The notes below the pieces were generated by a model, which had not been told where the DNA came from, made no database searches, and worked only from the letters and a program-made list of their open reading frames with translations. This document shows, in pieces, positions 44,413 to 53,892 of a stretch of 64,000 nucleotides of DNA. Every line of letters begins with the position of its first letter. Within the stretch, counting starts at the first letter, position 1. The translations under genes were made by a program, and so were the position numbers. The DNA is taken from contig NZ_JAJNQN010000001.1 of NCBI RefSeq assembly GCF_022227845.1, positions 124,001 to 188,000 of the forward strand. The letters run 5' to 3'. The DNA is from Ectothiorhodospira lacustris (GTDB taxonomy: Bacteria > Pseudomonadota > Gammaproteobacteria > Ectothiorhodospirales > Ectothiorhodospiraceae).

Positions 44413-45717
44413 ATGCCGCTGCCCTTCAAGGAACACCCGCTACGTCATGCACTCACCACCGAACTGCATGCCCGTACCTTTGAGCCCATCAAGGCACCGG
44501 CCAGAGTCTCGCACCTGGCCTTCATCTGCGGGGAACGGGGCAGCGGCCGCAACACCGAGCATCTGATCAAGCTGCTGGAACATTTCCGCGCCCCGGTACC
44601 GGAGTCCGTGGGCCAATACCATGTGGCGGATCTGGGGGGCATCCGGCTGCACTGGGAACGCCACACCGAGTTCGTCACCTATACCTTCACCGAACCCGGC
44701 CCCTACCGTCATCCCTTCGGGAATCCGGTCATCGAGCGCCTGCCGGCGGAATGGCTGGCGGCCTCGCCTGGGGAACTGGTCAGCGCCGTTTCCGTGGCGC
44801 TGGAGTCGAAGGACATGCCCGAGCGCAGCCTGCCCGAGCTGTACGAACTGTTCGAAGACAACATCGTCATCGGCTCCGAGGTGGTGGGAGGCCTGGGAAG
44901 GGCCTGGTCGGACCTGCGCATTCACAACGATGGTTACGCCCGCATCCTGCTGCGCAACGAAGGCCTCACCGATGCCCAGGCCGGGCGCATGGTCAAGCGG
45001 GTGCTGGAACTCAATGCCTACCGCGCCATGACGCTGCTGGCCCTGCCCATGGCCCGCAAGATCAGCCGTACCCTGGACATGGCGGATCGTCGTCTGGCGG
45101 AGCTGGCCGCCGGCATGGTGGAACAACCGACCCAGACCCCGGGCCAGCCGGTGGAAAGCCGACTGCTGGCGGAACTGACCGGCCTGGCGGCGGAAATCGA
45201 GTCGGCGGCGGCCCAGACCACCTTCCGCTTCGAGGCCTCCAAGGCCTATTACCGGGTGGTCAAGCAACGTTTGGAACAATTGCGTCAGCGGCGTATCGTC
45301 GGCCTGCAGACCTTCACCGAGTTTCTGGATGCCCGGCTGGCGCCGGCAGTGGCCACCTGCGAATCCGTGGGCAGCCGGCAACGGGACCTGGCGGAGCGGG
45401 CGGCCCGTCTCACCGCCCTGCTGCGGGCCCGGGTGGAGGTGAGCCTGCAGGCCCAGAACCGCAACCTGCTCGAATCCATGGACCGCCGCGCCAAGCTGCA
45501 GCTACGGCTGCAGGAGACGGTGGAGGGCCTGTCGGTGATCGCCATCGGCTATTACGGCGTGGGCCTGGTGGGGTACCTGCTCAAGGGCCTGGAATCCCAG
45601 GGCCTGCCCATCAATGCCAACCTGGGCATGGGGATTGCCATGCCCATCGTGGTGCTCAGCGCCTGGTTCTTCCTCAAGCGGGTGAAGAAGCGCCTGATGC
45701 AGGGTCACGGTGAATAG
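44413..45717 (+). CDS. DUF3422 family inner-membrane protein
   Basis: The 434-residue protein begins FKEHPLRHALTTELHARTFEPI, the start mark of DUF3422, and has a long soluble, helical body. Two membrane segments follow near the C-terminus (GLSVIAIGYYGVGLVGYLL, and GMGIAMPIVVLSAWFFLKRV with a basic tail). The function is unknown. A magnesium-transporter-like topology has been noted for C-terminal parts of such proteins, but no GMN motif is present. It starts 17 bp after the ACT gene and may share its transcript. Confidence 0.82.
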   Translation: MPLPFKEHPLRHALTTELHARTFEPIKAPARVSHLAFICGERGSGRNTEHLIKLLEHFRAPVPESVGQYHVADLGGIRLHWERHTEFVTYTFTEPGPYRHPFGNPVIERLPAEWLAASPGELVSAVSVALESKDMPERSLPELYELFEDNIVIGSEVVGGLGRAWSDLRIHNDGYARILLRNEGLTDAQAGRMVKRVLELNAYRAMTLLALPMARKISRTLDMADRRLAELAAGMVEQPTQTPGQPVESRLLAELTGLAAEIESAAAQTTFRFEASKAYYRVVKQRLEQLRQRRIVGLQTFTEFLDARLAPAVATCESVGSRQRDLAERAARLTALLRARVEVSLQAQNRNLLESMDRRAKLQLRLQETVEGLSVIAIGYYGVGLVGYLLKGLESQGLPINANLGMGIAMPIVVLSAWFFLKRVKKRLMQGHGE

Positions 45718-45718
45718 A

Positions 45719-45751
45719 ACCTGACCGTTCAGTCTTCCTGAGCGGTCAGGT
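45719..45751. terminator. Bidirectional hairpin between convergent genes
   Basis: Perfect 9-bp arms ACCTGACCG (45719-45727) and CGGTCAGGT (45743-45751) surround 15 bases. The plus-strand side is followed by TATTTCT. It begins just after the DUF3422 stop and overlaps the 3' end of the converging ligase gene, so it probably ends the plus-strand transcript. Confidence 0.55.
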
Positions 45752-47378
45752 ATTTCTCCCGCAGGGCCACCTTGTTGGTCTTGCCCACGGAGGTCTTGTC
45801 CACCTGCTCCACGAAGCGCACCTTCAGCAGGATGGACTCCTTGGGCAGCATGCCCTTGTCCACGAATTCGCGCACATGGTGGCTCAGATCGCGCTCACCC
45901 GGCTCGCTGCCGGCGCGGGGCACCACCAGGGCCAGGGGGATCTCGCCCCAACGCACCGCCGGCTGCCCGATGACCGCCACCTCGGAGACATCCGGGTGCT
46001 GCATGAGCACATCTTCCAACTCCAGGGAGCTGAGCCATTCCCCGCCCACTTTGATCACGTCCTTGGTGCGATCCGTGATGCGGATGCTGCCGGTATGGTC
46101 GCGACAGGCCACGTCGTGGGTATGCAGCCAGCCCCCGGCCCAGAGCCGCTCAGACTGTTTCTCGTCCTTCAGATAGCCCTGGGTCAACCAGGGTGCCCGG
46201 ACCTGCACCTCGCCCGGCGCATGATCATCGCTCGTCACTTCCCTGCCCTCGGCATCCACCACGCGCAAGGCCACCAGCGGCAGGGGCTGACCGGTGCGTA
46301 CCCTGCGGTCGATCTGGTCATCCATCTCCAATGCCAGTTCGGCATCACGCAACTGGGATATGGTGAGGATGGGGCAAGTCTCGGACATGCCATAGCCGGT
46401 ATAGATATCCACGCCACGGTCTATGGCCTGACGGCATAAAGCCTTGGGCAGACTGGCGCCGCCGATCAGCACCTTCCAGCGCGACAGATCACGGTCCGCA
46501 TTCTTCGGATCGTTGAGCAGCATGTGCAGGATGGTGGGCACGCAGTGGCTGAAGGTGACCGCTTCCGTATCGATGAGCCGGGCAAGCTGGTGGGGGATGT
46601 ACTTGCCCGGATAGACCTGCTTCACCCCCAGCATGGTGGCCATGTAGGGGATGCCCCAGGCATGCACGTGAAACATAGGCGTGATGGGCATGTAGACGTC
46701 TTCCCGGTGGAAACGCCCCTGGGTGCCGTTGGAAGCCAGGGTCAGCAGGCCGGCCAGCGCATGCAGCACCAGCTGGCGATGGCTGAAATACACCCCCTTG
46801 GGCAGACCCGTGGTACCGGTGGTGTAGAAGCAGGTGGCCCGGGTGTTCTCGTCCAGGTCCGGGAAGGTCTCCAGGGGCTCTGTCGTCTGCAGCAACTGCT
46901 CGTACTCACCCACGAAATTCAGGCCCGCGGGATCGATACGGTCGACCACCTCATCAGACGGTTCATCCGTTAGCCGGATGAACTTCTGCACCGACTCGAT
47001 CCGGCCACGAATCGGGGCCAGCAAGGGGATGAACTCATCGTGGATCAGGATCAGATCATCTTCGGCATGACTGATGGTATAGACCAGTTGCTCACTGGAC
47101 AGGCGCACATTAACGGTGTGCAACACGGCCCCGATCATGGGCACGGCAAAGTAGCATTCCAGATAGCGGTGGCTGTCGTAGTCCATCACCGCCACGGTAT
47201 CCCCCGGCCCGATGCCCTGGGCCTTGAGCATTGCCGCCAGTCTTGCGACCCGCTGCCGGAACTCGGCGTAACTGACACGACGATCCCCCCTGTAGACGAT
47301 CTCTTGTGCCGGATCGTAATGAACGGGAGAAAACAGCAGGTGCTTGATCAACAGGGCAGGCAAGGAACCCATGGGCAT
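45729..47378 (-). CDS. Medium/long-chain acyl-CoA ligase (AMP-dependent synthetase)
   Basis: The 549-residue enzyme activates fatty acids with ATP and CoA. P-loop FYTTGTTGLPKGVYFSHRQ, the motif GYGMSETCPILT, and the hinge/lysine region ITDRTKDVIKVGGEWLSSLEL are intact, and the C-terminal KTSVGKTNKVAL holds the catalytic lysine. It is closest in pattern to AlkK-type medium-chain ligases. The start is the ATG following AAAGGAGAG; an upstream in-frame ATG would place that site inside the gene. It is divergent from the chemoreceptor gene. Confidence 0.9.
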   Translation of the reverse strand: MPMGSLPALLIKHLLFSPVHYDPAQEIVYRGDRRVSYAEFRQRVARLAAMLKAQGIGPGDTVAVMDYDSHRYLECYFAVPMIGAVLHTVNVRLSSEQLVYTISHAEDDLILIHDEFIPLLAPIRGRIESVQKFIRLTDEPSDEVVDRIDPAGLNFVGEYEQLLQTTEPLETFPDLDENTRATCFYTTGTTGLPKGVYFSHRQLVLHALAGLLTLASNGTQGRFHREDVYMPITPMFHVHAWGIPYMATMLGVKQVYPGKYIPHQLARLIDTEAVTFSHCVPTILHMLLNDPKNADRDLSRWKVLIGGASLPKALCRQAIDRGVDIYTGYGMSETCPILTISQLRDAELALEMDDQIDRRVRTGQPLPLVALRVVDAEGREVTSDDHAPGEVQVRAPWLTQGYLKDEKQSERLWAGGWLHTHDVACRDHTGSIRITDRTKDVIKVGGEWLSSLELEDVLMQHPDVSEVAVIGQPAVRWGEIPLALVVPRAGSEPGERDLSHHVREFVDKGMLPKESILLKVRFVEQVDKTSVGKTNKVALREKYLTAQED

Positions 47379-47642
47379 GACATAAACTCTCCTTTTGGGC
47401 AACATTGTCTGGGAATATACAGGATGAATCCACGCCGGTTGTCGGACGTTCACTGCCGATAATGGGGCTCAATGACAAAACTCAAAGCCTGAACGTTCGA
47501 TCCGGCGCACAATGCGCCGTCGTACAGTCCACATTGCCTCCCCAACAGGATGCTTCCAAGGATCGGCCCGGCTCATTACCACGGGGCGAGTACTGTCGAT
47601 CCGGAAAATGCCTTGTCGTGCGGCTCTGCTAGCATCAGGCCA
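47379..47642. other. Intergenic region with no clear gene
   Basis: This is most of the 356-bp divergent gap between the acyl-CoA ligase and the chemoreceptor gene. Short open frames run through it, but none has a ribosome site or a recognisable protein. Apart from the sigma-28-like promoter at its right edge I see no further element. Confidence 0.5.
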
Positions 47643-47669
47643 TCAACTTCTTGCCAACGCGGCCGATAT
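47643..47669 (+). promoter_or_regulatory. Sigma-28 (FliA)-like promoter of the chemoreceptor gene
   Basis: GCCGATAT (47662-47669) matches seven of eight bases of the FliA -10 element GCCGATAA. TCAACTTC (47643-47650), exactly 11 bases upstream, matches five of eight -35 bases (TAAAGTTT). It lies 65 bp before the chemoreceptor ATG, a class of gene normally driven by FliA. Confidence 0.6.
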
Positions 47670-47734
47670 CTACCCCATGCAGGGGCTGGTCAGGACAGTG
47701 CCGCAACGACCAATGGGTATCCTGGGGAACCAAC

Positions 47735-49351
47735 ATGCAACGTATCAACAACCTGCCGATATGGGTCCGCCTGGTGGGGGCCATGTGGCTCATCCTGGTG
47801 CTGGCCTGGGGCGGCATGACCGTTTGGACAGTACAGGAGCAGCGAAAAACGGCGCTCCATCAGGCGGAGACCTTCGCGGAAACGATCCATGAGATCACCA
47901 TGGCCGGCCTGACCACGCTGATGATCACCGGCACCATCAACCGCCGCGCCGAATTTCTGGATCAGATCATCGAACTCCAGAACGTCAGTGACCTACGCGT
48001 CCTGCGAGGAGACAATGTCTCCCGACAATATGGTCCCGGCACTGAACATGAAAGGCCTCAGGACGCCGTTGAGCGATCCGTGCTTGAAACCGGCGAACCC
48101 TACATGAGCCTGTCGGAGGACCGGTCCGCCCTGCGGGCCGTGATGCCCGTCTTCAACTCTCGCCAGTATCTGGGCAAGAACTGCACCCTGTGCCATGCCG
48201 TGGCCCCGGAGGGCGCGGTGCTGGGCGGTGTGAGCCTGCAAATCAGTCTTGCGGACGTGAATACCGCTTCGCGCCGGTTCGGCTTCAACTTTCTTGCCGT
48301 CGCCACCCTGATCAGCGTGCCGGTACTGCTGTTCCTGTTCCTGTTTACCCGCCGTTTTGTCACGAATCCCCTGAAGGAAATGACCCGTGGGCTCAAGGGC
48401 ATCGCCGAGGGCGACGGTGACCTTTCCCACCGCCTGCCCATCCACGGCAAGGATGAGATCGGCCAGGCCTCTGTGGCCTTCAACGCCATGATGGATAACT
48501 TCCGCGACCTGATCAGCCGTGTGCTGCAGTCCACCAGCCAGTTGGCCAGGGCCGCCGGCGATCTGGCCTCGGTCACCGAACGCACCAATGACGGCGTCTC
48601 CCGCCAGCGTAGCGAGATCGACCAACTGGCCACCGCCATGAACGAGATGAACAGCACCGCTCATGAGGTGGCGCGCAACGCCCAGCAGAGTTCGGATTCC
48701 ACCCGGCAGGCGGAAGAAGCCGCGCAGGAAGGCAAGCAGATTGTCTCCGGCACCATGAGGCGCATCGAACAGTTAGCCAAGGAGGTCCAGAAGGCGGCCG
48801 ATGTCATCCGTGAACTGGACAACGGCAGTGAAGAGATCGGCAAGGTGCTGGACGTGATCCGGGGCATTGCCGAACAAACCAACCTGCTGGCCCTCAATGC
48901 CGCCATCGAGGCGGCCCGTGCCGGTGAGGCCGGTCGCGGCTTTGCCGTGGTGGCTGACGAGGTACGCTCCCTGGCCAACCGCACCCAGAGCTCGACCCAG
49001 GAAATTCAGGCCATGATCGAGCGCCTGCAGCAGGCCAGTCGCCGGGCGGTGACGGCCATGGACGAGAGCCGACAGTCAGCCCAGGCCAGCCGCGACAGTG
49101 CCGCACAGGCGGACACCTCACTGGACGCCATCACCCAGGCGGTCACCACCATCAGTGATGTGAATGCCCAGGTGGCCAGTGCGGCCGAGGAACAAAGCGC
49201 CGTGGCCGAGGAGATGAACCGCAATGTAACCAGCATCTCCGATGCAGCCGAGCAGAATGCCCAAGGCGCGGGAGAAACCACCCTCGCTTCCGAGCAGCTG
49301 GCACGACTGGCGGACGAGCTCCAGGAACTGGTCGGACGGTTCAAGGTCTGA
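47735..49351 (+). CDS. Methyl-accepting chemotaxis protein with c-type heme motif in the sensor
   Basis: The 538-residue chemoreceptor has membrane segments at about 12-32 and 185-206, a periplasmic sensor between them, a HAMP linker and a long cytoplasmic signalling coiled coil. The signalling hairpin is intact: [24 protein letters not shown] with [15 protein letters not shown]. The sensor contains CTLCH (Cys150, Cys153, His154), the covalent c-heme motif, so it probably senses redox state or a gaseous ligand, as DcrA of Desulfovibrio does. The ATG at 47735 is chosen; an earlier ATG (47651) lies inside the predicted promoter. No C-terminal methylation-enzyme pentapeptide is seen. Confidence 0.9.
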   Translation: MQRINNLPIWVRLVGAMWLILVLAWGGMTVWTVQEQRKTALHQAETFAETIHEITMAGLTTLMITGTINRRAEFLDQIIELQNVSDLRVLRGDNVSRQYGPGTEHERPQDAVERSVLETGEPYMSLSEDRSALRAVMPVFNSRQYLGKNCTLCHAVAPEGAVLGGVSLQISLADVNTASRRFGFNFLAVATLISVPVLLFLFLFTRRFVTNPLKEMTRGLKGIAEGDGDLSHRLPIHGKDEIGQASVAFNAMMDNFRDLISRVLQSTSQLARAAGDLASVTERTNDGVSRQRSEIDQLATAMNEMNSTAHEVARNAQQSSDSTRQAEEAAQEGKQIVSGTMRRIEQLAKEVQKAADVIRELDNGSEEIGKVLDVIRGIAEQTNLLALNAAIEAARAGEAGRGFAVVADEVRSLANRTQSSTQEIQAMIERLQQASRRAVTAMDESRQSAQASRDSAAQADTSLDAITQAVTTISDVNAQVASAAEEQSAVAEEMNRNVTSISDAAEQNAQGAGETTLASEQLARLADELQELVGRFKV

Positions 49352-49360
49352 AAACAGCAC

Positions 49361-49384
49361 AGGGCGGACCCATGGGTCCGCCCT
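49361..49384. terminator. Perfect 24-bp palindrome after the chemoreceptor gene
   Basis: AGGGCGGACC and GGTCCGCCCT are perfect 10-base arms around CATG. It lies 10 bp after the stop codon and before the converging CBS gene, so it may terminate or protect the mRNA. No T-run follows. Confidence 0.5.
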
Positions 49385-49436
49385 GCAGGCAGAGGGCTCA
49401 AGTCCGGCCCCACACAAAGTAAAGGGCCGTCACCAC

Positions 49437-49835
49437 TCACACCGGGGCATCCTCCGAGATCTCCAGGATGGACGACACGATGTCATTCATCGTCACCAGT
49501 CCCACCAGGGTGTTGTCCCTGAGCACGACGATCCGGCGAATCCCCTGATTCACCATCAGCTTGGCCACATGCTTGACCTCCAGCACCTCCGGCACGCTGA
49601 TCACCGGCTTGGAGCAGACGTCGTAGACATTGATCAGGTCGATGTCCCCCTCTTCCGCCACGATGGTACGCAGGATGGTGGTGTAGGTGATGATGCCGTA
49701 GGCATCGTGCTCATAGCGCTTATCCACCACCAAGGACTTGACCTTGTGCCTGCGCATCTCGCGCATGGCCTCGCGAACGGTGGCGAGAGAGGAAATCATC
49801 GCCACGTCCTTCACCATGATATCTTTGACCAGCAT
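49437..49835 (-). CDS. Two-CBS-domain protein
   Basis: The 132-residue protein is a CBS pair: VKDIMVKDVAMISSLATVREAM starts the first and CSKPVISVPEVLEVKHVAKLMVNQGIRRIVVL the second, ending VGLVTMNDIVSSILEI. CBS pairs bind adenine nucleotides. It follows the PII-like gene after 14 bp and ends a three-gene operon with the DUF1538 membrane protein. It may add energy sensing to that transporter-like protein (inference). Confidence 0.85.
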   Translation of the reverse strand: MLVKDIMVKDVAMISSLATVREAMREMRRHKVKSLVVDKRYEHDAYGIITYTTILRTIVAEEGDIDLINVYDVCSKPVISVPEVLEVKHVAKLMVNQGIRRIVVLRDNTLVGLVTMNDIVSSILEISEDAPV

Positions 49836-49849
49836 GAATTACCTCAGGC

Positions 49850-50197
49850 TCACAGCTCGTCCTTGAGACGATCTTCGAACTGTTCGATCTGGCGCATGTC
49901 GATGCCCGCAATATGCTCCAGAGGGACGGTGAATACTACGCCGTGGCTATGGGACTTCAAATCCAGCTCATCCCGCAGGGCCTTCATCACCGCCAGGGAT
50001 AGCTTCTTTTCCAGCACCATCAGCAAGACCGACTGGCTGCCCTCGTAGGTCAGACCGAAGAAGGTCTTCTTCTCCTTGGCACCGATCCCCCGGGCATCCA
50101 CGATGGTGACTCCACCGGCCCCCGCCTGCTTGGCGACATCGATGGCCTTCTCTTCCAGACTATCGGCCAGAATGGCCACCAGAACGGCAAACTTCAT
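49850..50197 (-). CDS. PII-like nucleotide-binding regulator
   Basis: The 115-residue protein has the ferredoxin-like PII fold. MKFAVLVAILADSLEEKAIDVAKQAGAGGVTIVDARGIG corresponds to the first half up to the T-loop base, and VLLMVLEKKLSLAVMKALRDELDL to the second. A short T-loop-like segment (KEKKTFFGLTYEGSQ) lies between. The typical uridylylation site YRG is absent. It overlaps the end of the DUF1538 gene by 4 bp, and such pairs suggest PII-like control of a membrane transporter. Confidence 0.82.
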   Translation of the reverse strand: MKFAVLVAILADSLEEKAIDVAKQAGAGGVTIVDARGIGAKEKKTFFGLTYEGSQSVLLMVLEKKLSLAVMKALRDELDLKSHSHGVVFTVPLEHIAGIDMRQIEQFEDRLKDEL

Positions 50198-51711
50198 GAC
50201 TGCGCTTCCCTCCACCGGGTGGTGAGTTCAACAGCGATAGCATAGAGCATCACGCTGATGATCGGAAATATGGACGCAAAGGCGATCAGGCCGAAGCCAT
50301 CGATCAGGACGTTACGCCCCTCGATATGGGTGGCCAGACCAATCCCCAGCGCGGTCACCAGCGGCACCGTCACTTCCGAGGTGGTCACACCACCCAGATC
50401 ATAGGCCAGCGCCACGATGTATTTTGGGGCCAACCAGGTCAGCAGGATGACCAGGGCATAGCCACCCATGATGTAATGGTGGATGGAATCCCCGGCGATG
50501 ATCCGGTGCACCCCCACGGTAATCCCCACTGCCACACCGATGGCCACCAGGATGCGGATGGTATTGCCGTTGAGACGTCCCTTGCCCGCCTCCTCCGCCT
50601 TCTGACCGATGGCGATCAGGGCCGGCTCCGCCATGGTGGTGGCAAAACCGATGGTGAAGGCAAACAGGTAGATGAAAAAGATCCGATCCAGGGCAATGAG
50701 CTGCTCGGCCATGCTCTGACCGATGGGAAACAACCCCAGTTTGAGCCCCACCACGAAGGCGTAAAGCCCGAAGATCACCAGCACGAAACCACCGAAGACC
50801 TTATGAACGTGAGCAATGTGCTTGCGAATCACCAGGTACTGGAAGATCAGCACCACGGCGATGATGGGCAGCACGTCACGGAACATGACCAACAGATCCT
50901 TGAGCATGCCCAGCAGTACGCTGCCGGCCACCGGTGCCGCCACCTCGTCCAACGTAGCGGTATCCGCCATGGGCGCCACGGCCCCGTTGAGCAGATCAGG
51001 GTCGGCAAAGCTGAACACCAGAATGCCGTAGATCTGGACCACGATCATGGGCACCATCACCGCCAGGGCCACCAGGCCGAAACCGTGGGTCAGGGCATTG
51101 CGGCCACGCAGGGACACAGCCAGACCGATCCCCAGAGCCGCGATCAGAGGCACGGTGACGATGTTGGTGGTCACCCCACCGGAATCGTAGGCCAGGCCGA
51201 CGATCTCTTCCGGCGCGAAGAAGGTCACGGCGACCACCAGCAGATAGCCGATGATCATGTACCAGTGCAGGCTGTGGCCCAAAACAATCCGTACCACGCC
51301 GAGGGCCACCACAAAGCCCACCGAGGTGGCCACCAGGACCCGGAGCGTGAAGGCCTGGATCCGTCCCTCGCTGATGAATTCAGCCTGGGAGGCCACGGCA
51401 ATCAGGGCCGGCTCGGCGATCACGGCGGCAAAGCCCAGACAGAACCCGAACACCATGAGCCAGAGTAGCGAACCCTTCTTGGCAAACTCGTTGGAGAGAT
51501 TCTTGCCGATGGGAAAGATGCCCATCTCCAGCCCCTGCAGGAACAGGGCCACCCCCACCACCACGATGAGCAGCCCCATGATCATGGAGCCGAGCCCCTC
51601 GGGGACCTGCTGCATGACCGCGAACTGGAAAAACCCCACCACCAGAATGATCGGCAACAGATTCCGGAAGGAATGGGTGAGTAGTCGGTAGAATTCCTTG
51701 AGCTGGTTCAA
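50194..51711 (-). CDS. DUF1538 family integral membrane protein (internally duplicated)
   Basis: The 505-residue protein has about 12-14 membrane segments arranged as two homologous halves. Each half repeats the same marks: GxFPIG (EMGIFPIGK and LGLFPIGQ), AEPALIA, HRII/VRIV with H..YxxxGY, and AYDxGGVTTxxVTVPL. The inverted or tandem duplication and the conserved acidic and polar residues in membrane segments suggest a transporter, but the substrate is unknown. It heads an operon with a PII-like protein (4-bp overlap) and a CBS-domain protein. Confidence 0.87.
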   Translation of the reverse strand: MNQLKEFYRLLTHSFRNLLPIILVVGFFQFAVMQQVPEGLGSMIMGLLIVVVGVALFLQGLEMGIFPIGKNLSNEFAKKGSLLWLMVFGFCLGFAAVIAEPALIAVASQAEFISEGRIQAFTLRVLVATSVGFVVALGVVRIVLGHSLHWYMIIGYLLVVAVTFFAPEEIVGLAYDSGGVTTNIVTVPLIAALGIGLAVSLRGRNALTHGFGLVALAVMVPMIVVQIYGILVFSFADPDLLNGAVAPMADTATLDEVAAPVAGSVLLGMLKDLLVMFRDVLPIIAVVLIFQYLVIRKHIAHVHKVFGGFVLVIFGLYAFVVGLKLGLFPIGQSMAEQLIALDRIFFIYLFAFTIGFATTMAEPALIAIGQKAEEAGKGRLNGNTIRILVAIGVAVGITVGVHRIIAGDSIHHYIMGGYALVILLTWLAPKYIVALAYDLGGVTTSEVTVPLVTALGIGLATHIEGRNVLIDGFGLIAFASIFPIISVMLYAIAVELTTRWREAQS

Positions 51712-51752
51712 GAGCGCTTATACTGGTTGTGATGAGATCAGAGGACGCCTTG

Positions 51753-52004
51753 GCCGTCATTCTCCCAGGGGTGCCCCGGCATTAGCCGTCACTTGCGCAG
51801 GGGCGCTCTGGCCGTCACTCCCCCAGGGGTGCCCCGGCATTAGCCGTCACTTGCGCAGGGGTGCTCCGGCCGTCACTCCCGCGAAAGCGGGAGTCCAGGG
51901 TTTTCAGTCCGTAACTGGATTCCCGCTTTCGCGGGAATGACGTGTTAAGACCCGGGAATGACGCGTTAAGACCCGGCAACGACGTGCCAAGACCCGGCAA
52001 TGAC
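51753..52004. repeat. Tandem repeats and REP-like hairpins upstream of nadC
   Basis: The gene-free region 51712-52215 holds two 58-bp units (51753-51810, 51811-51868) starting GCCGTCA. Two REP-like hairpins follow (CTCCCGC/GCGGGAG near 51874-51893, and TTCCCGC/GCGGGAA near 51920-51937). Three 21-bp units around AAGACCCGG come next (51942-51962, 51963-51983, 51984-52004). From 52005 to 52215 I see only A/T-richer sequence that should hold the nadC promoter. Confidence 0.85.
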
Positions 52005-52215
52005 TTTTATTCAGGCTCGGGAAGGCTGTTAAGGCCTGGAAATATCTGGTTAAGACTCAGCAATAATCTGTTCGGAATGCCCCTAGCATACTGCAATCCG
52101 GACAATCTGTGATGCTATTAGAACACCGCCGCGCCACTCCGTTATCTCCTCATGCAATCGGGCATTTGCGGTATGCTTGCCCCCTGACCGGAGCATCCAG
52201 GATCAAACGGCGACC

Positions 52216-53055
52216 ATGTCCCTTAATCTGCCCCACGAAATCATTCGCGAATCCGTCAAGCTAGCCCTGATCGAAGACATCGGTACCGGTGATCTCACGG
52301 CCGAATTGATCCCTGCCCGAACCCACTCCCGGGCATATGTCGTCTGTAAGGAACAGGCCATCGTCTGCGGGCAGGCCTGGTTCAACGAGACCTTCAGGCA
52401 ACTGGACCCGGCAGTGGAGATCACCTGGCATTGCCGGGAAGGCGCGGCGGTGGAACCCGACACCCGGCTGTGCAGTCTGAGCGGACCGGCCCGGCCCATT
52501 CTCACGGGCGAACGCACGGCGCTGAATTTCCTGCAGACCCTGTCGGCCACGGCCACCCGGACCCGTCGCTATGTGGATGCCGTGGACGGAACCCCAGCCA
52601 ATATCCTCGACACCCGCAAGACCTTGCCCGGCCTGCGCCTGGCACAGAAATACGCCGTCAGCTGCGGCGGCGGCATGAACCATCGCCTGGGCCTCTACGA
52701 TGCCATTCTGATCAAGGAGAATCACATCATGGCCGCCGGCTCCATCGCCCGGGCCGTGACCCAGGCCCGCGCCCAGCCGGGTAACGTACAGGTGGAAGTG
52801 GAGACGGAAACCCTGGACGAGGTCCGTCAGGCTCTGGAGGCGGGCGCCGATGTAATCATGCTGGATGAGTTCAATCTGGAAGGCATGCGGGAAGCCGTGG
52901 CCCTGGTGGCCGGGCGCTGCAAGCTGGAAGCCTCCGGTGGCGTGGACCTCTCCAGGATTCGTGAAATCGCCAAGACCGGCGTGAATTTCATCTCCGTGGG
53001 TGCCCTGACCAAGCATATCCAGGCAGTGGATCTGTCCCTGCGGCTGGAGGCCTGA
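52216..53055 (+). CDS. nadC: Nicotinate-nucleotide pyrophosphorylase (quinolinate phosphoribosyltransferase)
   Basis: The 279-residue NadC converts quinolinate and PRPP to nicotinate mononucleotide, CO2 and PPi in de novo NAD synthesis. Marks seen: [15 protein letters not shown] at the start, [47 protein letters not shown] (quinolinate-binding Arg/Lys/His), [10 protein letters not shown] and [20 protein letters not shown] near the end closes the barrel. The ATG at 52216 is the conserved start; an upstream frame to 52177 lacks support. nadA and nadB are not in the window. Confidence 0.96.
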   Translation: MSLNLPHEIIRESVKLALIEDIGTGDLTAELIPARTHSRAYVVCKEQAIVCGQAWFNETFRQLDPAVEITWHCREGAAVEPDTRLCSLSGPARPILTGERTALNFLQTLSATATRTRRYVDAVDGTPANILDTRKTLPGLRLAQKYAVSCGGGMNHRLGLYDAILIKENHIMAAGSIARAVTQARAQPGNVQVEVETETLDEVRQALEAGADVIMLDEFNLEGMREAVALVAGRCKLEASGGVDLSRIREIAKTGVNFISVGALTKHIQAVDLSLRLEA

Positions 53056-53056
53056 T

Positions 53057-53890
53057 CTAGCCCACCCGGGCCTTGGCCATCTGCCAGAGGGCTTCCAGGG
53101 CCTCCAGGGATTCATCCTCCATGCGGCGGTCTTCCCGGGCCAGGATCTCTTCCATAAAGCGGAAACGGCGCTCGAACTTGGCATTGGTGCGCCGCAGGGC
53201 CGCCTCCGGATCCACTTTCAGGTGCCGGGCCAAATTGGACACGGCAAACAGGACATCCCCCAGCTCATCCTCCAGGCGGGCATGGGGCGCACCGGCACCC
53301 ATCTCCGCCCTGACTTCGTCCAGTTCCTCATGGATCTTGTCCAGGATGGGGGCGGCATCGGCCCAGTCAAACCCCACCCGGGCGGCACGTTTCTGGATCT
53401 TGGCCGCCCGGACCAGGGCCGGGAGCGTCAGCGCGATGCCGTCCAGGATGCCCGGCACCGGCTCATTCCCGCTGCGGTCGCCCACCCCTGCCCCCTGACG
53501 GTCGGCCCGTTCCCGGGCCTTCTCCGTCTCCCAGGCCGCGTGCTGGGCGTCTTCCGAATCAAACCGGACACCGGCAAAGACATGGGGATGACGACGAATG
53601 AGCTTCTCCGCCAGGGTGCGGGCCACGTCGTCGAAATCGAAGCGCCCCTCCTCTTCCGCCATCCGGGCATGGAACACCACCTGCAGCAGCAGATCCCCCA
53701 GTTCCGAGCGCAGCTCATCAAAGTCGCGCCGAGCAACGGCATCGGCCACTTCATAGGCCTCTTCCAGGGTGTGGGGCACGATACTGTCGTAGGTCTGCTT
53801 CAGATCCCAGGCACAGCCACGCTCCGGATCCCGGAGCCGTGCCATGATCTTGAGGACTTCGTCCAATGCGGCGGAAGATGAGGGTTTCAT
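53057..53890 (-). CDS. mazG: Nucleoside triphosphate pyrophosphohydrolase MazG
   Basis: The 277-residue MazG hydrolyses NTPs and dNTPs to monophosphates, helping to lower damaged nucleotides or alarmones. Two tandem MazG domains are present. The first has RDPERGCAWDLKQTYDSIVPHTLEEAYEVADAV and ELGDLLLQVVFHARMAEEEG; the second has RVGFDWADAAPILDKIHEELDEVRAEM and LEDELGDVLFAVSNLARHL, each with the EExxD/ExxD metal ligands. It converges on nadC with only 1 bp between them. Confidence 0.95.
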   Translation of the reverse strand: MKPSSSAALDEVLKIMARLRDPERGCAWDLKQTYDSIVPHTLEEAYEVADAVARRDFDELRSELGDLLLQVVFHARMAEEEGRFDFDDVARTLAEKLIRRHPHVFAGVRFDSEDAQHAAWETEKARERADRQGAGVGDRSGNEPVPGILDGIALTLPALVRAAKIQKRAARVGFDWADAAPILDKIHEELDEVRAEMGAGAPHARLEDELGDVLFAVSNLARHLKVDPEAALRRTNAKFERRFRFMEEILAREDRRMEDESLEALEALWQMAKARVG

Positions 53891-53892
53891 GA

